Of a DNA stretch of 64,000 nucleotides, positions 15,841 to 23,996 are shown in pieces; positions within the stretch are counted from its first letter, which is position 1, and every line of letters begins with the position of its first letter. The DNA lies in the NCBI RefSeq assembly GCF_000423005.1, contig NZ_AUHD01000001.1, forward strand, positions 124,001 through 188,000, in the 5' to 3' direction. Position numbers and translations under genes: made by a program. The notes under the pieces were generated by a model. It did no database searches and was not told where the DNA came from. It worked only from the letters and a program-made list of their open reading frames with translations. This DNA comes from Gelidibacter mesophilus DSM 14095 (GTDB lineage: Bacteria > Bacteroidota > Bacteroidia > Flavobacteriales > Flavobacteriaceae).

Positions 15841-16943
15841 GGGATGGGTTTTGAAGTTAGATTTTTTATAAATATAGAGAATTGGGCAACAATTAAAAAT
15901 ATTTCGAGAAACGGAAAATAAGGAATTAAATCTTTTTCTTCTAATTTTTTAGCAGCAATGGTCAATGTTATAAAAAGTGCTATATATCTGAAAATTAATA
16001 ACCCAAGTACTATTTTCCAATTAAACATGGTACTAAGGAGCAAGATACTTAGTGCTAAAAATAAAAATTGCGATAAATAAAATAAGGAAAGAACAGTCTT
16101 ATGTTTTGGCTTATAATGTTTTGCCGTAGATACGTGCCTCCGTTTTTGCATCATCCAATCACTGTATGATGTTTTAGCTAGCGACTGGGTAAAACTGTTT
16201 TTGGATAAAGAAATGGATGTGTTTTTAGCAGTGGCAATCTGGTTTACGAAAAGGTCATCATCTCCAGATTTGATATGCATATGATCCATAAAGCCACGAG
16301 CCTCAAAAAACAAATCTTTGGTGTAAGCCAAATTTCGGCCAACGCCCATGTAAGGATGTCCTAATTTTGTATAGGAAAAGTATTGAATAGCAGTCATTAA
16401 GGTTTCAAACCTAATCAGTTTATTTAAAAACGATTTCTTTACTTTGGCATAGGTTCCAAAGCCGAGAACAATTTGAAATTCATTTGAAAAATGACTTACC
16501 ATTTCACTGATCCATTGATTGGAGGCAGGTTTACAATCAGCATCTGTAAACAAAAGATGGTTATGTGTTGCCGCTTTAATTCCTAAGGTAAGTGCATATT
16601 TTTTGTTGCCCCAAAAGGTTTCAATGCTTTTTACATTTACAATTTTTATATTGCTATGATGCGTCTTAAAACGCTCCATAACTTTTAAGGTGGTATCGGT
16701 TGATCCGTCGTTTATCAATACCAATTCAAAGTTTGGATAGTCTTGATCTAAAATAAAAGGTAAAAATTTTTCTAGATTTTTAGCTTCATTTTTAGCACAA
16801 ACAATCACTGAGACTGGAGGTTTATTGGAGCTGGTTTTTTCGTCTTTTTTCTGTTTTACATTAGAAAAAACATAAGCATAAAAGAATAACTGAATAAATA
16901 TGACTACAATAAAGATGTAGAAAAGCACATGAAAGATAATCAT
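15831..16943 (-). CDS. Membrane glycosyltransferase, family 2
   Basis: A 370-residue GT-A fold enzyme: N-terminal membrane helix, then 'VSVIVCAKNEAKNLEKFL', metal-binding 'LFTDADCKPAS', acceptor block 'GDDDLFVNQIA' and 'QKRRHVST' (QxxRW-like), and three C-terminal membrane helices. Probably transfers a sugar from a nucleotide sugar to a lipid or wall acceptor at the inner membrane; the acceptor is not evident. Follows a small membrane protein gene by six bases and overlaps the sigma factor gene by ten. Confidence 0.9.
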   Translation of the reverse strand: MIIFHVLFYIFIVVIFIQLFFYAYVFSNVKQKKDEKTSSNKPPVSVIVCAKNEAKNLEKFLPFILDQDYPNFELVLINDGSTDTTLKVMERFKTHHSNIKIVNVKSIETFWGNKKYALTLGIKAATHNHLLFTDADCKPASNQWISEMVSHFSNEFQIVLGFGTYAKVKKSFLNKLIRFETLMTAIQYFSYTKLGHPYMGVGRNLAYTKDLFFEARGFMDHMHIKSGDDDLFVNQIATAKNTSISLSKNSFTQSLAKTSYSDWMMQKRRHVSTAKHYKPKHKTVLSLFYLSQFLFLALSILLLSTMFNWKIVLGLLIFRYIALFITLTIAAKKLEEKDLIPYFPFLEIFLIVAQFSIFIKNLTSKPIPWK

Positions 16944-16949
16944 TAACCC

Positions 16950-17153
16950 TTATGAATGTTGAGGTTCGTTACAGTTTTCAAATTGTTCAGGTGTTTTTCC
17001 GCAGAAGCCGCAAGAGGCCCCTTCTTTATTGAGCATTGGATTTTGGCTAGCACAAGTACCAGCAAATTTCCCGTCCTTTTTTGCCCATATTTTTATAGCA
17101 ATACCAGCAACGCCAAGACCTAGAAGAATTAATGTAATGAGTAAAAGTTTCAT
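16950..17153 (-). CDS. Small conserved membrane protein with four cysteines
   Basis: A 67-residue protein: one N-terminal membrane helix ('LLLITLILLGLGVAGIAIKI') and a hydrophilic tail holding C34, 'CGFCGK' and a last Cys near the end, which could bind metal or form disulfides. I recognise it only as a conserved small protein of Bacteroidota. It heads the transcript leading to the glycosyltransferase, sigma factor and NRAMP genes. Confidence 0.75.
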   Translation of the reverse strand: MKLLLITLILLGLGVAGIAIKIWAKKDGKFAGTCASQNPMLNKEGASCGFCGKTPEQFENCNEPQHS

Positions 17154-17169
17154 TGGTTAAAAATTTGTA

Positions 17170-17177
17170 CAAAGATA
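17170..17177 (-). promoter_or_regulatory. Bacteroidota -7 box for the 17153-to-14078 transcript
   Basis: Minus-strand TATCTTTG, full match to TAnnTTTG, 16 bases before the ATG at 17153. The -33 element is weak. Confidence 0.5.
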
Positions 17178-17342
17178 CGGGTTTTTTGGAATATTTTTAG
17201 GTATCTGACGACTTCGTGCTTTTATCTTTTTGGGATGCTTTTGTAGGTGGACATAATTATCTCTGTTTTTTTTATAAACAGCTAGTATCTAAGATCTTAT
17301 TATTTCTTAGATTTATGACATATTAACCAACAAATTTTAAAT

Positions 17343-18029
17343 ATGAAGAAATTATTAGCAGAGTTTTTCGGGACTTTTTGGCTCGTTTTCGGCGGTTGTG
17401 GCAGTGCAATTTTCGCCGCGGGATTTCCAGAATTGGGAATTGGCTTTCTGGGCGTAGCTCTGGCCTTTGGTTTAACAGTGTTGACAATGGCCTATGCCGT
17501 TGGTCACATTTCAGGCGCTCATTTCAATCCGGCTGTAACCTTAGGTTTATGGGCAGGAGGACTGTTTCCAGCAAAAGAATTGTTAGGGTATATTGTTGCA
17601 CAGCTAATTGGGGCTATTGCCGCTGCAGGAGTTTTATATCTTATTGTATCTGGTAAATCTGATTTTGTGGATATAGGAAGTTTTGCGTCCAATGGATATG
17701 GCAAATTATCTCCTGGAGGTTATGGAATGGTTTCTGTTCTAATTACTGAGTTTGTTTTAACCATGTTCTTCTTGGTTATTATTTTAGGAAGTACCTATCC
17801 AAAGGCACCAGCGGGATTTGCTGGAATCGCAATTGGATTGGCGTTGACCTTAATTCATTTGATTAGTATTCCAATTTCAAATACTTCGGTCAATCCTGCT
17901 CGATCTACAAGTCAAGCGTTATTTGCAGGAGCTGAATATACCTCTCAGCTTTGGCTCTTTTGGTTAGCACCAATTGCCGGCGCATTGGTGGCTGGTGTGC
18001 TTCACAAAACATTTTTCAGTAAACATTAG
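17343..18029 (+). CDS. aqpZ: Aquaporin Z
   Basis: A 228-residue MIP-family channel with six membrane helices and both NPA loops: 'HFNPAVT' (about residue 61) and 'NTSVNPARS' (about 182). The small, Cys/Arg-type selectivity region and '[11 protein letters not shown]' start fit a water-selective aquaporin. Single gene with a terminator shared with the anti-sigma gene that converges on it. Confidence 0.95.
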   Translation: MKKLLAEFFGTFWLVFGGCGSAIFAAGFPELGIGFLGVALAFGLTVLTMAYAVGHISGAHFNPAVTLGLWAGGLFPAKELLGYIVAQLIGAIAAAGVLYLIVSGKSDFVDIGSFASNGYGKLSPGGYGMVSVLITEFVLTMFFLVIILGSTYPKAPAGFAGIAIGLALTLIHLISIPISNTSVNPARSTSQALFAGAEYTSQLWLFWLAPIAGALVAGVLHKTFFSKH

Positions 18030-18045
18030 TAATGTGCTTAAAAAC

Positions 18046-18075
18046 AAAGAGGCTCCCTTATCGGGTAGCCTCTTT
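18046..18075. terminator. Bidirectional terminator between aqpZ and anti-sigma gene
   Basis: Stem AAAGAGGCT-CCC / GGG-AGCCTCTTT (one bulge) between convergent genes. Confidence 0.75.
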
Positions 18076-18104
18076 CCTATTATAATTGAATTGAAAATAT
18101 ATTA

Positions 18105-18911
18105 TTATTTATTTTTCAATGTGATTTCTGCCACTGAATTTTCAGCATGTGGATTGTTGATTTTTGATCCTGCTTTAGGCTCAATAGTGATACTTAACCC
18201 AAGTGCATTTTCCATATAAGGAATAGTCTTCAATTTGCGCTCTGATGCATCAAGAATACCCAAGTTCACCATTCTATCCTGTAATTCAGCCCAAATTTGA
18301 TAGGTCTGATTTTCTGGAAGTTTAGGTAATGAGACCACATCGATCATTGATGTTTTATCCACAGCATTGATATAAGCCACAGTTTGAAGGTTTTTGGCTC
18401 TTGAATTCCCACGTAAAACGTATTTTTCAGTTTCTGGGTTATTCAAATTCTTAAACTGAAGCATCACATTTTCAAGCTTGTTATTATTATCTTCAATATC
18501 ACTTCTTAAATCAAAAATCTCATCGACTACAACTTGATTCTCATGATTTAATGACGTGTTTTGATCATGAAGCATAAATGCCGATCCTGCAAAAATTAGT
18601 GCTGCAATACTTGCTGCAATACTGTACCATGGTGTGCTTTTGTGTGTAGGAGCATAAGCCTGCATTTGAATAACAGGAGTCTCCTCAGTAATTTCCTCCA
18701 TAACGGCGTCCAAAATAAATTCTGGAGCTTCTACCGTATGCGCCTTCGCTAAAATTTCTAAATTATCTTGAAGTCTTTCATATTCTGATTCTACTTCAGG
18801 AAATTCAGCCATATAGCTTTCAACTTCTAAATTTTCATTAGGAGTTGTGGTACCTAGGATGTAATTTTCCAATAGGCCCGAATCCATAAAAATTTGTAAT
18901 TTTTTTTCCAT
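18105..18911 (-). CDS. Anti-sigma factor, RskA-like
   Basis: A 268-residue single-pass membrane protein. The N-terminal cytoplasmic part ('GLLENYILGTTTPNENLEVES') is the sigma-binding type domain, the membrane helix is 'WYSIAASIAALIFAGSAFML' (about 129-150), then a coiled coil and a C-terminal anti-sigma-K domain ending 'SVAEITLKNK'. It lies 12 bases downstream of the ECF sigma gene and very likely holds that sigma inactive at the membrane until a signal is sensed. Signal unknown. Confidence 0.9.
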   Translation of the reverse strand: MEKKLQIFMDSGLLENYILGTTTPNENLEVESYMAEFPEVESEYERLQDNLEILAKAHTVEAPEFILDAVMEEITEETPVIQMQAYAPTHKSTPWYSIAASIAALIFAGSAFMLHDQNTSLNHENQVVVDEIFDLRSDIEDNNNKLENVMLQFKNLNNPETEKYVLRGNSRAKNLQTVAYINAVDKTSMIDVVSLPKLPENQTYQIWAELQDRMVNLGILDASERKLKTIPYMENALGLSITIEPKAGSKINNPHAENSVAEITLKNK

Positions 18912-18923
18912 TGTTTCTATTCT

Positions 18924-19451
18924 TTAATTGAAGAGTTTTCGCAAATCCCTCAAACCAATTTTTAATCTAGATTTTATAGTACCTAATGGAATATCTAATT
19001 CGTCACTAGCTTCTTGTTGAGTCATGCCTTCAAAAAATAAGGCGTTTAAAACTATTTGGTACTTTTCTTCTAGTTTGCTAACGTGCGCTTTTAAATCAAT
19101 AACATCCTGATTTAAACTTGTAGTTGGTAGAATATATACGTTTGAATTATCAATTTGGACTTCCTTATTAAACCGATTATTGAAGCTCCTAAGTTTATCA
19201 ATAGCGGTATTGCGTGCAATTCTGTACAACCATGTAAAAAGTTTCGCTTTTTTGGAGTCGTATTTTTTAGCGTTCTTCCAAATTTTTACAAAACTTTCCT
19301 GTAAGGCGTCTTGAGCGAGTTCTTCATTGTTGGTTATTTTCAAAATAACACCATAAAGGCTGTCTGAATAATTTTCATAAAGTAAATTAATGGCAGCTCT
19401 GTCTCCTTTTTCAAGTAGTTGGACAATATGTTCTTCTAAAGAATAGCTCAA
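18924..19451 (-). CDS. ECF-type sigma factor (SigK-like)
   Basis: A 175-residue sigma-70 family protein: region 2 'DALQESFVKIWKNAKKYD' and 'WLYRIARNTAIDKLRSF', region 4 'MTQQEASDELDIPLGTIKSRLKIG'. Paired with the RskA-like anti-sigma gene directly downstream. A TATATTTG box is at 19513-19520. Regulon not evident. Confidence 0.93.
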   Translation of the reverse strand: MSYSLEEHIVQLLEKGDRAAINLLYENYSDSLYGVILKITNNEELAQDALQESFVKIWKNAKKYDSKKAKLFTWLYRIARNTAIDKLRSFNNRFNKEVQIDNSNVYILPTTSLNQDVIDLKAHVSKLEEKYQIVLNALFFEGMTQQEASDELDIPLGTIKSRLKIGLRDLRKLFN

Positions 19452-19512
19452 AAGTTAAAATTTAATTGAATATTGGGATCCAAAAGTCCAAATTCAGCTT
19501 TCGGACGTATAT

Positions 19513-19520
19513 CAAATATA
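19513..19520 (-). promoter_or_regulatory. Bacteroidota -7 box upstream of the ECF sigma gene
   Basis: Minus-strand TATATTTG, full TAnnTTTG match, 62 bases before the start codon. No good -33 element. Confidence 0.35.
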
Positions 19521-19646
19521 AGGTGGTAAAACTACAAATAAACTATCTTATTTTTAAAATATTGCATTTATATCTGTAGTGTTAAGATTCTTCTTTAAAA
19601 GAATTTGATTAATAGCTTTTTCGTTTGACACTACAACGATTATTTT

Positions 19647-19676
19647 AAGGCTTCAACTATAAAATGTTGAAGCCTT
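19647..19676 (-). terminator. Hairpin after murB
   Basis: Perfect 11-bp stem AAGGCTTCAAC / GTTGAAGCCTT directly past the murB stop codon. The T-run is on the plus-strand side, so efficiency on the minus strand is uncertain. Confidence 0.6.
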
Positions 19677-19677
19677 T

Positions 19678-20691
19678 TTATATAATGTTTACTTCAGTTT
19701 CAATGGTAATCCCAAAAATCTGTTTGATTGTTTTTTGAATCAATCTAGCCAGACCAAGAATGTCAGATCCTTTGGCCCCTCCGTAATTAACAAGTACTAA
19801 GGCTTGTTTTTTATGGACGCCGTAATCGATAAAGGTTTTACCTTTAAATCCAGATTTTTCAATTAACCAACCGGCGGGAACTTTAACGTTATTTTGAGAA
19901 ACAACATAACTTGGCATGTCGGGGAAGTTGGTCTTGAGCTTTTCAAAAATGGATTTGGAAATAATTGGATTTTTAAAGAAGCTGCCGCTATTGCCTATTT
20001 CCTTAGGGTTTGGAAGTTTACTTTCCCTTATTGCGATCACCGCATTGGAAACGTCTTGAATGCTGGGCTCAGAAATGCCCATAGTCTCTAATTCTGATGC
20101 AATTGCGCCATATTCGGTATGTAGTTGATGTTGGGTAGTGGTGAGTTTTAAAGTGGTACTTATAATAACATAAGCATTTTTTTTATCTTGTTTAAATACA
20201 GATTCGCGATATCCAAATTGGCAATCATCTTTGGTAAACGTTTCAATGTTTTTGGTACTTATGTTCAGGGCTTCACATGATTCAAAAACATCTTTCAGTT
20301 CAACACCATAGGCACCGATATTCTGAATGGGAGCAGTCCCCACATTGCCGGGAATGAGCGACAGATTTTCGATGCCACCAAAATCGTGATCCAAACACCA
20401 TAGGACAAATTCATGCCAATTTTCGCCAGCATTGGCCTTAACGAGCACTTCATCCTCAGATTGATCAGTAATTTCAATGCCCTTTAAAGCCACATGAATC
20501 ACCAAACAATCCAAATCTTTAGTGAGCAACATATTGCTGCCACCACCCAAAATGAATTTATTTGGATAGGCATCTAAACATAAAGCTACTTTTAGATCAG
20601 CAATGGTTTCAACCTTCACGAAATATTTTGCTCGAGCATCAAGTCCAAAGGTATTCAGCGACTTTAACGATATGTTTTCTTGAATTTGCAC
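19678..20691 (-). CDS. murB: UDP-N-acetylenolpyruvoylglucosamine reductase
   Basis: FAD enzyme that makes UDP-N-acetylmuramic acid, the second step of peptidoglycan precursor synthesis. FAD-binding 'LGGGSNMLLTKDL', 'IPGNVGTAPIQNIGAYGVE' and the catalytic 'GNSGSFFKNP' serine block are present. At 337 residues with the Tyr-containing 'CQFGYRESVFK' loop it is the E. coli-like type I form. The start is GTG at 20691, sharing one base with the aminotransferase stop (TAGTG), so the two genes are coupled. Confidence 0.95.
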   Translation of the reverse strand: MQIQENISLKSLNTFGLDARAKYFVKVETIADLKVALCLDAYPNKFILGGGSNMLLTKDLDCLVIHVALKGIEITDQSEDEVLVKANAGENWHEFVLWCLDHDFGGIENLSLIPGNVGTAPIQNIGAYGVELKDVFESCEALNISTKNIETFTKDDCQFGYRESVFKQDKKNAYVIISTTLKLTTTQHQLHTEYGAIASELETMGISEPSIQDVSNAVIAIRESKLPNPKEIGNSGSFFKNPIISKSIFEKLKTNFPDMPSYVVSQNNVKVPAGWLIEKSGFKGKTFIDYGVHKKQALVLVNYGGAKGSDILGLARLIQKTIKQIFGITIETEVNII

Positions 20692-21881
20692 TAGTTTGGA
20701 TATACTTTTAAAGCTTCTTTTAATATATGAACTGCTTTGATCAAGGTTTCTTCATTAAGAACGTAAGCAATTCTAATTTGATTTAATCCCATGTTTGGTG
20801 TTGAATAGAATCCTGCAGCTGGTGCGACCATAACCGTTTGTTTGTTGTATTCATAGCTTTCCAATAGCCATTGCGCAAAATGATCTGCACTTTTAATAGG
20901 CAATTCTACAATGCAATAAAAAGCACCTTTTGGTTCAGCAATTTTTAATCCTTCAATGGTTTTCAATTCTTTAATGAGCGTGTTTCTTCGCTTTACATAT
21001 TCTACAATAACATCATCAAAATAGCTTTGAGGTGTGTCTAAGGCAGCCTCAGCAGCAATTTGGGCTAACGTAGGCGGGCTTAATCGCGCTTGTGCAAATT
21101 TTAATGCCGTTTTAATGACTTCTTTGTTTTTTGAAACCAAATAACCAATTCGTGCACCACACATACTATAGCGCTTTGATACAGAATCAATCATAATTGC
21201 ATGTTCTTCCAAACCTTCTTCTTGCATAATGGAATAAAACTCATTCCCATCATAAACAAACTCTCTATAAACTTCGTCGGCTATCAGGAACAAATCATGC
21301 TTTTTTACAATAGCCTCCAGTTTTTTAATCTCTTCCCTTGAGTACAAGTATCCTGTAGGGTTCCCAGGATTGCAAATTAGAATGGCCTTTGTTTTGTCTG
21401 TAATCAGTTTTTCAAATTCTTCAATAGCTGGTAACGCGAAATTATCTTCTATTTTAGAAATCACAGGAACGACCTTAATATCTGACGCTGTGGAAAACCC
21501 ATTATAGTTGGCATAGAATGGTTCAGGAATAATGATTTCGTCATCAGAGTCCATGATACTGCCAAAAGCAAAAAGTAAAGCTTCACTACCTCCAGTGGTT
21601 ACAATGATGTCATTATGATCTACATGAATATCATTTTTTGCGTAGTATTGTGCTATTTTCTTTCTATACCCTTCAGAACCCTCAGAGCGTGAGTATGCTA
21701 AAATGTCCAAAGAAGTGTTTTTAACAGCATCCATCGCGACCTCAGGAGTTTTGATATCAGGTTGCCCAATATTTAGGTGGTATACGGTTTTTCCATCTTT
21801 GTAAGCTTGTTCAGCATATGGAACTAATTTTCTGATTGGTGAGGAAGGCATTAATTGGCCTTTTCTTGAAATTTTTGGCAT
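20691..21881 (-). CDS. Pyridoxal phosphate-dependent aminotransferase, class I
   Basis: A 396-residue fold-type I aminotransferase. The PLP lysine is K236 in 'DSVSKRYSMCGARIGY', with 'CNPGNPTG' (170-177), 'ADEVYREF' (201-208) and 'YSRSEGSEGYR' near the N terminus. It resembles the aspartate aminotransferase Ib group; the true substrate, aspartate or an aromatic or branched amino acid, cannot be fixed from sequence. Coupled to murB downstream. Confidence 0.9.
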   Translation of the reverse strand: MPKISRKGQLMPSSPIRKLVPYAEQAYKDGKTVYHLNIGQPDIKTPEVAMDAVKNTSLDILAYSRSEGSEGYRKKIAQYYAKNDIHVDHNDIIVTTGGSEALLFAFGSIMDSDDEIIIPEPFYANYNGFSTASDIKVVPVISKIEDNFALPAIEEFEKLITDKTKAILICNPGNPTGYLYSREEIKKLEAIVKKHDLFLIADEVYREFVYDGNEFYSIMQEEGLEEHAIMIDSVSKRYSMCGARIGYLVSKNKEVIKTALKFAQARLSPPTLAQIAAEAALDTPQSYFDDVIVEYVKRRNTLIKELKTIEGLKIAEPKGAFYCIVELPIKSADHFAQWLLESYEYNKQTVMVAPAAGFYSTPNMGLNQIRIAYVLNEETLIKAVHILKEALKVYPN

Positions 21882-22013
21882 TATCTTAATATTTAAGCGG
21901 TAAAGTTCTGAAAATTATCTCAAAGAATTTTCAAAATAAGCAGGTAAAAAAAGAATGTCGGCTTAAAGATTTGTAAATTGGTCCAACTCTACCTTCTAAT
22001 GTATGATTAAGAG

Positions 22014-23330
22014 TTGTTTCACATTTTTTGCCTTGTATGCTTCTGCGGACTGTCATTTTCGCAGACTGGTTTTAATTTGCCGAAAATGGAACGTTCAAAG
22101 GTAAAATTTCAACTCATAGACAATCTCATTATCATTCCTATTGAAATAAATGGCGTAGAATTGTCATTTATTTTAGATTCTGGCGTCAGTAAGCCAATTT
22201 TGTTCAATATTATCAACTCGGCCGATTCATTGCAGTTCAACAATGTGGAAAGTATTTACTTGCGGGGTTTGGGGGATGAAGGATCTATTATAGCGTTGAG
22301 GTCAAAAAAAAATGTTTTTAAAATTGGCAAGGCGGTAAATGTCAATCAAGATGTTTTTATCATTACTGATGCGTCTATTAATTTCACTCCTCGACTGGGT
22401 ATTCAAGTGCATGGGATTATTGGATATGACATTTTTAAGGATTTTATTGTAGAAATCAATTATGGATCGAAGTTTATCAGGTTTAATGACCCTCAAGCTT
22501 TTAGGTATAAAAATTGTCGCAAATGCGAAACTCTCAATTTGACCATAGTTAATAACAAGCCCTACATTGACGCTATCGCCGAAGTAAAGGGAAAGGATAT
22601 TCCTGTTAAACTGCTCATGGACTCAGGAGGTAGTGATGCGTTGTGGCTGTTTGAAGATGATTCCTTAGGATTGGTTCCAAAAAACGACAAATATTTTGAA
22701 GATTTTTTAGGTAAGGGTTTAAGCGGTAGTGTGCATGGTAAACGATCAAAACTGGACCGATTTTCCATAAATGATTTTCACCTCGAGAATGTCAATGTCG
22801 CTTATCCAGATTCAGCAGCCATTAGCTTTGCCAGAAAATTCAAAGAGCGCAGTGGCAGTATGGCGGGTGAGTTATTAAAGAGATTCAACATCATCATGGA
22901 TTATGCGAATGAAAAAGTTACTTTTAACAAGAATAAGCATTTTAATGAGCCATTTGAATATAATAAAAGTGGAATTATCGTGGAGCAAGATGGGGTAAGA
23001 ATGGTTAAGGAAAGAGATAACAATAATCGGTTCAAGGATGGCCAAAATAAGGATGACAACATTTTTAAAACCACGGTAGTTGTTGCCTACAAGTATCAAC
23101 TCAAACCCGCATTCAAAATAGTGGAATTAAGACCAGATTCACCAGCAGAACGTTCAGGCTTAAAAGTTGGAGATGTTATTCTGTCAGTTAATGGTAAACA
23201 AACACATAATCTGCAATTGCAAGAAGTCAATTCTTATTTTAAGGAAAAAGATGGCGTGTTCATTAAACTCAAAATTGATAGGGAGGGCGTGATTATGACC
23301 TTTCACTTTAAATTGGAAAGTTTATTTTAA
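22014..23330 (+). CDS. Aspartyl protease family protein with C-terminal PDZ domain
   Basis: A 438-residue secreted protein: two retropepsin-like lobes, each with a catalytic-type motif, 'FILDSGVSK' (D55) and 'LMDSGGSD' (D203), then a PDZ domain (about 355-430, 'DSPAERSGLKVGDVILSVNG'). Likely a periplasmic or cell-surface protease. The start is doubtful. The frame opens with TTG at 22014 and gives an uncharged, short signal 'FHIFCLVCFCGLSFSQ'. An ATG at 22003 in the next frame starts a normal signal, 'MIKSCFTFFALY', which would join 'FCGLSFSQ' if one or two bases were changed near 22035. A frameshift near the start is therefore possible. Confidence 0.85.
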   Translation: MFHIFCLVCFCGLSFSQTGFNLPKMERSKVKFQLIDNLIIIPIEINGVELSFILDSGVSKPILFNIINSADSLQFNNVESIYLRGLGDEGSIIALRSKKNVFKIGKAVNVNQDVFIITDASINFTPRLGIQVHGIIGYDIFKDFIVEINYGSKFIRFNDPQAFRYKNCRKCETLNLTIVNNKPYIDAIAEVKGKDIPVKLLMDSGGSDALWLFEDDSLGLVPKNDKYFEDFLGKGLSGSVHGKRSKLDRFSINDFHLENVNVAYPDSAAISFARKFKERSGSMAGELLKRFNIIMDYANEKVTFNKNKHFNEPFEYNKSGIIVEQDGVRMVKERDNNNRFKDGQNKDDNIFKTTVVVAYKYQLKPAFKIVELRPDSPAERSGLKVGDVILSVNGKQTHNLQLQEVNSYFKEKDGVFIKLKIDREGVIMTFHFKLESLF

Positions 23331-23334
23331 AAAG

Positions 23335-23361
23335 AAAAGCTCTCAAATTTTGAGAGCTTTT
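23335..23361. terminator. Bidirectional terminator
   Basis: Perfect 13-bp stem AAAAGCTCTCAAA / TTTGAGAGCTTTT with a one-base centre, between the protease gene and the convergent DUF1573 gene. Confidence 0.75.
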
Positions 23362-23382
23362 AAATGAATAGAGAACAGATAT

Positions 23383-23808
23383 TTATTGTTCCATTAAACT
23401 TCTATCCTTTTTTTCTAAAACACTTGTTTTAGATGGGTCGATAACATCACCTTTGATTTTTAGAGCAATAGTTGGTGTGTCTGCATTAGAAATTACAGTA
23501 ATGGTTTTTCTAATTGGATTAACAAGTTGCGTATTGTATTTTACTTGAATTTCGCCCTTGTCACCTGGAAGGATTGGACCTTCAGGCTTTTTAGGAATAG
23601 TACAGCCGCAAGTAGAAGATACTTTTGTAATGATCAAGGGGGCATTTCCCGTGTTTGTAAATTCAAAAACACGAACGCCGTCAGCGCCTTTTTCGATTAT
23701 GCCGTAATCAATTACGTCAGTCTTAAATTCAATCTTCGCTACTTTTTCTTGTGCAAAAGCAGAAATGCTTAACATTCCTACAAATAAAATTGCAATTAAA
23801 TTTTTCAT
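23383..23808 (-). CDS. DUF1573 domain secreted protein
   Basis: About 141 residues: signal peptide 'MKNLIAILFVGMLSISAFAQ' and one immunoglobulin-like DUF1573 domain with the signature 'STCGCTIPKKPEGPILPG'. Small proteins of this family are frequent in Bacteroidota and may bind or chaperone envelope proteins; the role is not established. The start at 23808 is supported by a perfect promoter at 23835-23865 that lies inside the longer reading frame and rules out an upstream start. Single gene. Confidence 0.88.
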   Translation of the reverse strand: MKNLIAILFVGMLSISAFAQEKVAKIEFKTDVIDYGIIEKGADGVRVFEFTNTGNAPLIITKVSSTCGCTIPKKPEGPILPGDKGEIQVKYNTQLVNPIRKTITVISNADTPTIALKIKGDVIDPSKTSVLEKKDRSLMEQ

Positions 23809-23834
23809 CATTTTAATTTTAAAATTGATACCGT

Positions 23835-23865
23835 CAAAATTAGTTACTTTTAACCGTTTCACAAA
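23835..23865 (-). promoter_or_regulatory. Perfect Bacteroidota promoter for the DUF1573 gene
   Basis: Minus strand: TTTG (23865-23862), 19-base spacer, TAATTTTG (23842-23835). Exact fit to TTTG-N19-TAnnTTTG. Predicted transcript start about 23828, some 20 bases before the ATG. Confidence 0.8.
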
Positions 23866-23936
23866 ATATATTAGTTGTAATGCATATTCTGTTTAAAAAA
23901 GGCATCTGCCTTGAGGTGAATATTTGATTTTATAAT

Positions 23937-23966
23937 TTCGCAAAAACAGAATTATAAGTAACTTTG
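23937..23966 (+). promoter_or_regulatory. Bacteroidota promoter upstream of valS
   Basis: TTCG (23937-23940), 18-base spacer, TAACTTTG (23959-23966). The -7 box is a full match. It overlaps the TTG at 23964, so translation from there is unlikely and the ATG at 23997 is favoured. Confidence 0.6.
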
Positions 23967-23996
23967 CCAATCATTATACAAAAACAGTACCAAAGC

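Noticed and set aside
23809-23862. Longer start for the DUF1573 protein (18 extra residues)
   Set aside because: A perfect promoter lies inside this stretch and the signal peptide begins at 23808.
23964-23996. TTG start for valS
   Set aside because: It sits in the -7 promoter box; homology begins at the ATG at 23997.
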